Positions 6,314 through 11,039 of a stretch of DNA of 11,039 nt are shown here, one piece after another. The stretch comes from an uncultured Phycisphaerales bacterium. Its GTDB lineage: Bacteria; Planctomycetota; Phycisphaerae; WQYP01. Below the pieces are notes generated by a model that worked only from the letters and a program-made list of their open reading frames with translations, had not been told where the DNA came from and ran no database searches. Location of the stretch: the NCBI GenBank assembly GCA_937901265.1, contig CALCHA010000290.1, positions 1 through 11,039 on the forward strand, in the 5' to 3' direction. Each line of letters opens with the position of its first letter. Position 1 is the stretch's first letter. The translations under genes and the position numbers were made by a program.

Positions 6314-7956
6314 CAGTGCTGCTGCTCGACCGGCGGCAGCATGATCGCCTTGACCACTTCCAGCGACGGATCGGTCTTGAGCGCCGCAATCGCTTCCGGC
6401 GAGGCTTCGGAATCGAGCTTGAGGAGCATCAGCGCTCGGTCGCCCTTGCGGGAAATCGTCATGTCGGCAATGTTGATCCCCAGCTTGCCGAAGGTGTTGC
6501 CCACCAGCCCAATCACGCCGGGACGGTCCTTGTTCACGATCAGCAGCATGGGGCCTGCGGGGATCATGTCCATCCAGTAACCCTTGATCCCCAGCACCCG
6601 GGGCATGTTGTCGGCGAAGACGGTGCCGATGATGGTGTGCGTCTTGGTCTCGCCCGCCACCTTCTCCGTGATCTCCAGCTCGATGGAGTGCTGAATCGCC
6701 CGCTGCACGGCCCGCCCCATCGTTTCGCTGCGGATGGAGATGCCCCGATCCTCCGCCAGATGGAACGCGTTGACCACGTTGAGCGACTCGGTAAGGAAGG
6801 GCTTGAGCAGCGTCATGACCGCCAGCCGCTGCAGGGTGTTGGCGATGCGCTTCGGAAGCTCGCCGTTCGTCCGCAGCGTGATGGAATCGAAGCCCTTTTC
6901 CGTGATGGACGCCAGGATCGTCCCCATCCGCTGGGCCAGATCGGCATAGGCTTTTTCCTGCGGCGAGAGGTTCACTTCCACGCCGCCGGCGTTCACCGCG
7001 CCCACCAGCCCCTGCCCGCGAAGGTAGGTCAGGATGCCCGCGACCACGTCCGTGGCGGCCGCCGTCTGCGCCTCGGTGGTCGAGGCACCCAGGTGGGGCG
7101 TCAGCACGACTTTGTCCCCGAGCGCCAGCAGGGGCTGCTCTTTTTCGATGAAGGCCTTGAGTTCGATCTCCGGGCCGGGCTCCACGGGATAGACGTCGAT
7201 GGCCGCGCCAGCGACATGCCCCGACTTGATGGCCTCCGCCAGAGCCGTTTCGTCGATCAGGCCCCCGCGCGCCGCGTTCACCAGCCGCACGCCCTTTTTG
7301 CACTTGGCGAGCTGCTCCGCACCCAGCAGCGTTTCGCCGCCCGGCGTGTGCAGCGTGATGTAATCGCACATGGGCAGAAGCGCGTCGAAGTCCTTGATCA
7401 TCTTGACCTGCCCATCCAGAGCGGTCTCCGCGAAATAAAACTTGTCGAACGCCACCACCTTCATCTCCAGCCCCAACGCCCGCTTGGCCACCGCCCGCCC
7501 GATGCGCCCGAAGCCCACAATGCCCAGCGTCTTGCCCGCCAGCTGCGTACCCATGAACACGTTGCGGTCCCACTTGCCTGCACGCAGCGAAGCGTCGGCC
7601 GCGGGAATCTTGCGCGACAGCGCCAGCATCAACGCCAGAGCGTGCTCCGCCGTCGTGGTGGTGTTCGCGTCCGGGGTGTTCATCACCAGGACGCCTGCCT
7701 TGGTCGCCGCTTCGACATCCACGTTGTCCACGCCCACGCCCGCCCGCGCGATCGCCTTGAGCTTCCCGGGCGACGCCAGATCCTCTCCCTTGATCTTCAC
7801 GCCCGAGCGGATGATCACGCCATCATAATTGCCCAGGGCCTTGCCCAGTTCCCCCGGTGCCCACTTGTCCTGCACGGTGAGTTTCACGTCCGGCTGGCCC
7901 TTGAGAATGGCCTTGCCTTCGTCCGCCAGCTTGTCCGCCACCAGAATTTCAAACAT
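6313..7956 (-). CDS. serA: D-3-phosphoglycerate dehydrogenase (SerA, long form)
   Basis: A cytoplasmic NAD-dependent enzyme that oxidises 3-phosphoglycerate to 3-phosphohydroxypyruvate, the first step of serine synthesis. At 547 residues it is the long form with an intervening domain (about 328-460) and a C-terminal ACT domain (about 468-540) that usually mediates feedback by serine. The NAD loop is GFGRIG (148-153). Catalytic residues are R230 (NAARGG), E259 (VEP) and H288 (TPHLGAST). The loop after E259 (PGPEIELKAFIEKEQPL) is several residues longer than is usual. The ATG at 7956 has GGAG seven bases upstream. An in-frame ATG at 8040 would add 28 residues that do not resemble SerA. The stop overlaps the start of the ArsR regulator. 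A predicted promoter and a dyad lie in the 185-base gap upstream. Confidence 0.98.
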   Translation of the reverse strand: MFEILVADKLADEGKAILKGQPDVKLTVQDKWAPGELGKALGNYDGVIIRSGVKIKGEDLASPGKLKAIARAGVGVDNVDVEAATKAGVLVMNTPDANTTTTAEHALALMLALSRKIPAADASLRAGKWDRNVFMGTQLAGKTLGIVGFGRIGRAVAKRALGLEMKVVAFDKFYFAETALDGQVKMIKDFDALLPMCDYITLHTPGGETLLGAEQLAKCKKGVRLVNAARGGLIDETALAEAIKSGHVAGAAIDVYPVEPGPEIELKAFIEKEQPLLALGDKVVLTPHLGASTTEAQTAAATDVVAGILTYLRGQGLVGAVNAGGVEVNLSPQEKAYADLAQRMGTILASITEKGFDSITLRTNGELPKRIANTLQRLAVMTLLKPFLTESLNVVNAFHLAEDRGISIRSETMGRAVQRAIQHSIELEITEKVAGETKTHTIIGTVFADNMPRVLGIKGYWMDMIPAGPMLLIVNKDRPGVIGLVGNTFGKLGINIADMTISRKGDRALMLLKLDSEASPEAIAALKTDPSLEVVKAIMLPPVEQQH

Positions 7957-7976
7957 CCGTTTGCTCCGTTTCCAAC

Positions 7977-8007
7977 TTCCCCGGTGGTCAATAACGCCCT
8001 CGGGGAA
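7977..8007. repeat. 7-bp inverted repeat in the serA leader
   Basis: TTCCCCG (7977-7983) and CGGGGAA (8001-8007) are perfect inverted copies with a 17-base spacer; arm centres are 24 bases apart. The dyad covers the leader between the predicted transcription start (about 8008) and the ribosome site. It could be an operator for the ArsR protein encoded downstream of serA, or a leader hairpin. Neither is tested here. Confidence 0.45.
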
Positions 8008-8014
8008 AGCGACG

Positions 8015-8043
8015 AGTATAGGGCAAACGCGAAGCGCCATAAA
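8015..8043 (-). promoter_or_regulatory. Predicted serA promoter
   Basis: TTTATG (8038-8043) and TATACT (8015-8020) on the minus strand are 17 bases apart. The -10 is strong (five of six) and the -35 weak (three of six). Transcription would start near 8008, giving a leader of about 50 bases that holds the 7-bp dyad and the GGAG ribosome site. The rest of the 7957-8141 gap shows a weak GC hairpin but no gene. Confidence 0.5.
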
Positions 8044-8141
8044 GACCCTGCCGCCGGCGCGAATCTCTCGACCGCCAACGGCCAAAATTCTCCGCTCCGC
8101 CCCAGCAGGGCGTGGGCCGGTCCCTCCCCCAACCACGTGCC

Positions 8142-8546
8142 CTATCGGTCGGCCATCAGCTTGATCTGAACGGTGCGCCGCCGCGGGCCGTCGAATTCGC
8201 AGAAATAGATCCCCTGCCATTGCCCCAGCAGAAGGGTGCCGCCGGTGACAATCAGCGAAACGCTCGGCCCGACCAGCATCGTTTTGAGGTGCGAATCGGA
8301 ATTGCCCTCCCCATGCTGGTAGTAGGCTTCGCGGTGCGGGATCAGGGCCGCGAGTTTCTCGGTGACGTCATGCTTCACATCCGGGTCGGCATTTTCGTTG
8401 ATCGACACGCCCGCGGTGGTGTGGGGGATGTAGACCACGCACAAGCCTTCCTGAATGGCGGCGTTGCGCAGCGCCCGCCGCACGATCGGGGTGATGTCGA
8501 TAATTTCGTTGCGTTCGTGCGTCGCGATCGATTCCGTGATCAGCAT
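8142..8546 (-). CDS. yjbQ: YjbQ-family protein (UPF0047)
   Basis: A 134-residue single-domain protein of the widespread YjbQ/UPF0047 family. The signature blocks are present: [17 protein letters not shown] (41-57) with H42, [11 protein letters not shown] (78-88) with H86, and [16 protein letters not shown] (107-122). E. coli YjbQ shows a weak thiamine-phosphate synthase activity, which is why some databases call the family secondary thiamine-phosphate synthase; its real role is unsettled. The ATG at 8546 lies inside the end of glpK (seven-base overlap). Its AAGGAG ribosome site, five bases upstream, is made of the glpK codons for Lys-Glu. Translation is therefore probably coupled to glpK. It is the last gene of the tight five-gene string. 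Confidence 0.95.
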   Translation of the reverse strand: MLITESIATHERNEIIDITPIVRRALRNAAIQEGLCVVYIPHTTAGVSINENADPDVKHDVTEKLAALIPHREAYYQHGEGNSDSHLKTMLVGPSVSLIVTGGTLLLGQWQGIYFCEFDGPRRRTVQIKLMADR

Positions 8547-10036
8547 GCGTGCTCCTTGAGGGTGCGTTGCCAGCGTTCCCGGGCACTCTGCCGTCGGGCC
8601 GCATCGATTTGCGGGTGAAACACGCGGGCCTCCGCGCGACGGATATTCGTGGTCGGTTGCGCCAGGGCAATCGCGCGTGCCCCGGCGGCGGTCGCCTCGG
8701 CGTGGGCATGGCGGAACACGGGAACGCCCAGAACGTCGGCCTGAATCTGCAGCAGCAGATCGTTCGCCGCCGCCCCGCCATCCACCCACAGCTCAAACGC
8801 CGGCAACCCGCCCGCGTGAAACCCTCCGCCCTCCCCGCTCCCGCCCGCCGCATGGATGTCCGCCCCCATCGCCTCGACCACATCGGCGACCTGCTGGGCG
8901 ATTGCTTCCAGCGCCGCCCGCGCGATGTGCGCCTTGGTCGTGCCGCGGGTCATCTGCACAATCGCCGCCCGCGCGTGCGGATTCCAATGCGGTGCCCCCA
9001 GCCCCGTAAACGCCGGCACAAGCATCACCCCGCCCGTATCCGCCACCGACCCGGCCAACCCCTCCACGTCGGCCGCCGTTTGAATAATGCCCAGCCCATC
9101 GCGCAGCCACTGGATGATCGCCCCGGCCGAAAAAACGCTCCCCTCCAGCGCATAGTCCACCCGCCCCGCCCGCTGCCACGCAATCGTGGTCAACAACCGG
9201 TGCCGCGATTCCACCGGCATCGCGCCCGTGTGCATCAGCAGAAAGCAGCCCGTCCCATAGGTGCACTTCACCATCCCCGCGCGGCAGCACCCCTGGCCCA
9301 GCAGCGCCGCCTGCTGATCGCCGAGCACCCCGCGAATGGGAATCTCCCCGCCGAAAAGCGTCGTGTGTCCGAAATCGCCATGCGAGGGGCGCAGGTCCGG
9401 AAGCAGCTCCCGCGGAATCTGAAACAGCTCCAGCAAGGCGTCATCCCACGCGCACTTGTGAAGGTCGAAAAGCATCGTGCGGCTGGCGTTCGAGGGATCG
9501 GTCGCGTGCACCCGGCCGGCGGTCAGATTCCACAGCAGCCACGCGTCCACCGTGCCAAAGGCGATCTCCCCTCGCTGCGCCCGCTCCCGGCTCCCGGGCA
9601 CATGATCCAGCAGCCACGCCAGCTTGGTGGCCGAAAAGTAGGCATCAATTTCCAAGCCCGTTCTGCTGCGAATCCGGGGGCCTTCACCGCGCTCGACGAG
9701 TGTATCACAGGCCGCACCCGTCCGCCGATCCTGCCAGACGATGGCGTTGTGCAAAGGCTCCCCGGTCCGGCGGTCCCACAGGAGCGTGGTCTCGCGCTGA
9801 TTCGCAATGCCGATCGCGGCGATTTGCTCCGGGTCGATCCCGTTCGTCGCCATCACCTCCCGCGCCACGCCCAGCTGCGATTGCCAGATATCCCGCGGGT
9901 CCTGCTCCACCCAGCCAGGCTCGGGATAATGCTGCGGGTACTCCCGCTGCGCCATCCCGACGATGCCTCCCGCCACGTCAAACAGCAAGGCGCGGGAGCT
10001 CGTCGTTCCCTGATCCAGTGCCAATACCAAGGACAT
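8540..10036 (-). CDS. glpK: Glycerol kinase (GlpK)
   Basis: A cytoplasmic FGGY-family kinase that phosphorylates glycerol to sn-glycerol 3-phosphate with ATP; 498 residues against 502 in E. coli. Seen motifs: [13 protein letters not shown] (8-20), substrate residues R81/E82 (NQRETT), W101 (WQDRRT), Y133 (YFSATK) and catalytic D240 ([11 protein letters not shown]). The phosphate loop is [11 protein letters not shown] (261-271) and the ATP-site block is [13 protein letters not shown] (418-430). Two oddities: a glycine-rich insertion (about 396-410) before the ATP-site block, and loss of the usual AGLAVGYW-like segment after EATAAGA. The ATG at 10036 has AAGGGG five bases upstream; an in-frame GTG six bases earlier overlaps that site. 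No glpF or glpD is nearby. It follows the receiver-like gene by 18 bases. Confidence 0.97.
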   Translation of the reverse strand: MSLVLALDQGTTSSRALLFDVAGGIVGMAQREYPQHYPEPGWVEQDPRDIWQSQLGVAREVMATNGIDPEQIAAIGIANQRETTLLWDRRTGEPLHNAIVWQDRRTGAACDTLVERGEGPRIRSRTGLEIDAYFSATKLAWLLDHVPGSRERAQRGEIAFGTVDAWLLWNLTAGRVHATDPSNASRTMLFDLHKCAWDDALLELFQIPRELLPDLRPSHGDFGHTTLFGGEIPIRGVLGDQQAALLGQGCCRAGMVKCTYGTGCFLLMHTGAMPVESRHRLLTTIAWQRAGRVDYALEGSVFSAGAIIQWLRDGLGIIQTAADVEGLAGSVADTGGVMLVPAFTGLGAPHWNPHARAAIVQMTRGTTKAHIARAALEAIAQQVADVVEAMGADIHAAGGSGEGGGFHAGGLPAFELWVDGGAAANDLLLQIQADVLGVPVFRHAHAEATAAGARAIALAQPTTNIRRAEARVFHPQIDAARRQSARERWQRTLKEHAC

Positions 10037-10054
10037 GGCCACCCCTTCGAGGCC

Positions 10055-10447
10055 TCAGGCCGGACGCACCAGCTCCGGCAGCCGGTCGACGAAGGCCGAT
10101 CGCGCCAGCACCTGGTCCGCGCCGGCTTCCCGGGCCGCGACCGCAAGCTCCGCCTGCACATGTGACAAAAATGCCACCACCCGCGGAGCCGCCCGATGCG
10201 CCTTGGCCACCCGCACGGCCTCGACCGTATCCACGCCCGTGGAATTCAGATCGACGATCACCAGCGGCACCCCCGACGCGGCCTCCGTCGGCGGCGTGCC
10301 CGTGGCCGCGGCTTCGCACGCCGCATCGAGCTTCTGACGCAGCGCGTCCAGACTCCGCGCCACCTGCACCTGCCCCCCCAGCGCCTTGGCTGTCCCCGTG
10401 ATTTTGGTCGAGAAAATAAGGTCGGTCACCACCGCGATCCTGCTCAT
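10055..10447 (-). CDS. Small receiver-like (CheY-fold) protein, atypical
   Basis: A 130-residue protein with the alternating strand-helix pattern of a receiver domain. It shows a first strand RIAVVTDL (3-10), VPLVIVDLNS (60-69) with D66 at the phospho-acceptor place, VVAFLSH (90-96), and AGADQVLARS (108-117). It departs from working receivers: only one acid (D9) stands where a pair is normal, and R116 replaces the conserved lysine. It may be a pseudo-receiver that works by protein contact, or a distant Rossmann-like protein. Its ATG forms an ATGA overlap with the CDGSH gene stop, and glpK follows after 18 bases, so it is made together with both. No DNA-binding domain is attached. The fold call is moderately sure, the function unknown. 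Confidence 0.7.
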   Translation of the reverse strand: MSRIAVVTDLIFSTKITGTAKALGGQVQVARSLDALRQKLDAACEAAATGTPPTEAASGVPLVIVDLNSTGVDTVEAVRVAKAHRAAPRVVAFLSHVQAELAVAAREAGADQVLARSAFVDRLPELVRPA

Positions 10448-10728
10448 GGCGCCATCCCCGGCGGGCTGACCGCCGGAGCCTCCTCCGGCAAGGGGGGCAG
10501 CCGCTTGTGGGTCCCGTCGCAGAATGGAGGCCGCGTTGTCATTTTGCAGGTGCAAAACGAAATTCGTCGCGGGGCCTCCAGCGTCACTTCCAGCGGCTCA
10601 ATTCCCGAGCCCTGGTGCGAGTTGTCACAGAAAGGCTGCGTCTTGCTCCGCCCGCAGACGCACCACCAATAGGTGCCCGGCTGAAGTTCCAGGGCGATCG
10701 GACTGCGACCACCGCAAATAGGTTCCAT
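10444..10728 (-). CDS. Tandem CDGSH iron-sulfur domain protein
   Basis: A 94-residue protein with two CDGSH motifs, each expected to hold a [2Fe-2S] cluster through three cysteines and one histidine. Motif one: C23, C25, C34, H38 (ending FCDNSH). Motif two: C59, C61, C70, H74 (ending FCDGTH). The two-motif layout resembles the CISD3/MiNT type. Such clusters are redox-active and often labile, and roles in electron or cluster transfer are proposed for the family. In motif one asparagine replaces the usual glycine. The C-terminal 20 residues are proline-rich and probably disordered. GAGGAG six bases before the ATG at 10728 sets the start; the open frame runs further up to a GTG at 10752 without such a site. 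It overlaps the receiver-like gene by four bases and lies 48 bases after the hydrolase gene. Confidence 0.93.
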   Translation of the reverse strand: MEPICGGRSPIALELQPGTYWWCVCGRSKTQPFCDNSHQGSGIEPLEVTLEAPRRISFCTCKMTTRPPFCDGTHKRLPPLPEEAPAVSPPGMAP

Positions 10729-10776
10729 GGGGTACTCCTCATTGCGCTTCACGGCGCGTGTTTCACTGCACTCGGT

Positions 10777-11039
10777 TCACTGCGTGATGGGTGGCTCCAT
10801 AATCACTGGATTCGTGAGCTCGCCGATCTTTTCGATCGCGATCGTCACGCTGTCCCCGGCCTTGAGATACTGCGGCGGCTTCATTCCCGCGCCGACCCCC
10901 GAAGGCGTTCCGGTGAGAATCACCGTCCCGGGCAACAACGTCGTCGACCCCGAAAGAAACGCAATGATCGTCGGCACATCAAAGATCATGTCGGCCGTGC
11001 TGGAGTCCTGCACGCTCTTGCCATTGAGCAGCGTCTGAA
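10777..11039 (-). CDS. Fumarylacetoacetate hydrolase-family protein, C-terminal part (cut by window edge)
   Basis: Only the last 87 or so residues are inside the window; the frame is open through the right edge, so the start lies beyond 11039. The visible part has the family core: [18 protein letters not shown], then [26 protein letters not shown], and the closing [23 protein letters not shown]-family enzymes are metal-dependent hydrolases, isomerases or decarboxylases of acyl-pyruvate type compounds in aromatic and related breakdown. The substrate cannot be told from this fragment. A GTG inside the fragment (11013) falls in the middle of conserved sequence and is not the real start. It is the first seen gene of the tight minus-strand string leading to glpK. 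Confidence 0.93.
   Translation of the reverse strand, partial: QTLLNGKSVQDSSTADMIFDVPTIIAFLSGSTTLLPGTVILTGTPSGVGAGMKPPQYLKAGDSVTIAIEKIGELTNPVIMEPPITQ

Noticed and set aside
7957..8040. Upstream in-frame ATG at 8040 for serA, with a weak AGGG before it
   Set aside because: The extra 28 residues do not resemble SerA, the ATG overlaps the predicted -35, and the ATG at 7956 has a better ribosome site and a typical SerA N-terminus.
8080..8115. Possible terminator after yjbQ (CGCCC-TGCTG-GGGCG stem with a later TTTT)
   Set aside because: The stem is short and the T run is about ten bases away from it.
6232..10165. Long plus-strand frames (6232-8169 and 8549-10165)
   Set aside because: They are antisense to ArsR/serA and glpK, with low-complexity Arg/His/Gly-rich translations and no family signs.
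10762..10783. Two direct copies of TTCACTGC between the FAH-family and CDGSH genes
   Set aside because: Only two 8-base copies, one overlapping the FAH stop codon; this can arise by chance and shows no further structure.

Overview
This window is GC-rich bacterial chromosome, almost certainly from a planctomycete of the Phycisphaerae type. The best lineage clue is the membrane protein at 4574-5875. It carries a CRACGFDL...RCPECGAD zinc ribbon between two membrane segments, a build that is common in that class. The other genes are ordinary metabolism and regulation. I see no rRNA, tRNA, CRISPR array, insertion sequence, prophage or defence island. No gene-free stretch exceeds about 190 bases.

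Left block (1-3392, minus strand): ilvA, a threonine ammonia-lyase with two C-terminal ACT-like domains, is followed by a 577-residue regulator. That regulator has a degenerate receiver, a PAS-like domain, a GAF domain, a histidine-kinase-like dimerisation helix pair without its histidine, and an intact C-terminal receiver. It appears to have its own promoter and almost no leader. A plus-strand terminator at 36-65 shows that a convergent gene ends just left of the window.

Middle block (3393-4565, plus strand): a cysteine-poor Rrf2-family regulator runs divergently from ilvA. Next comes a small lipoprotein thioredoxin, which ends tail-to-tail against the zinc-ribbon protein.

Right block (4574-11039, minus strand, read right to left): a fumarylacetoacetate hydrolase-family gene cut by the window edge, a tandem CDGSH iron-sulfur protein, a small receiver-like protein, glycerol kinase (glpK) and yjbQ. 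These five are very tightly packed and look like one transcription unit. After a 185-base gap come serA and an ArsR-family regulator whose start overlaps the serA stop, then the zinc-ribbon membrane protein.

The most interesting points are: the serA-ArsR pair with a dyad in the serA leader; the unusual CDGSH/receiver-like/glycerol kinase/YjbQ gene string; the kinase-like regulator whose phospho-acceptor histidine is replaced by asparagine; a reversal of strand G/C bias within the window that does not follow gene direction; and recurring TAYACT-like -10 elements in front of five genes. None of this amounts to a clearly new system, and the regulatory proposals are inferences from sequence alone.
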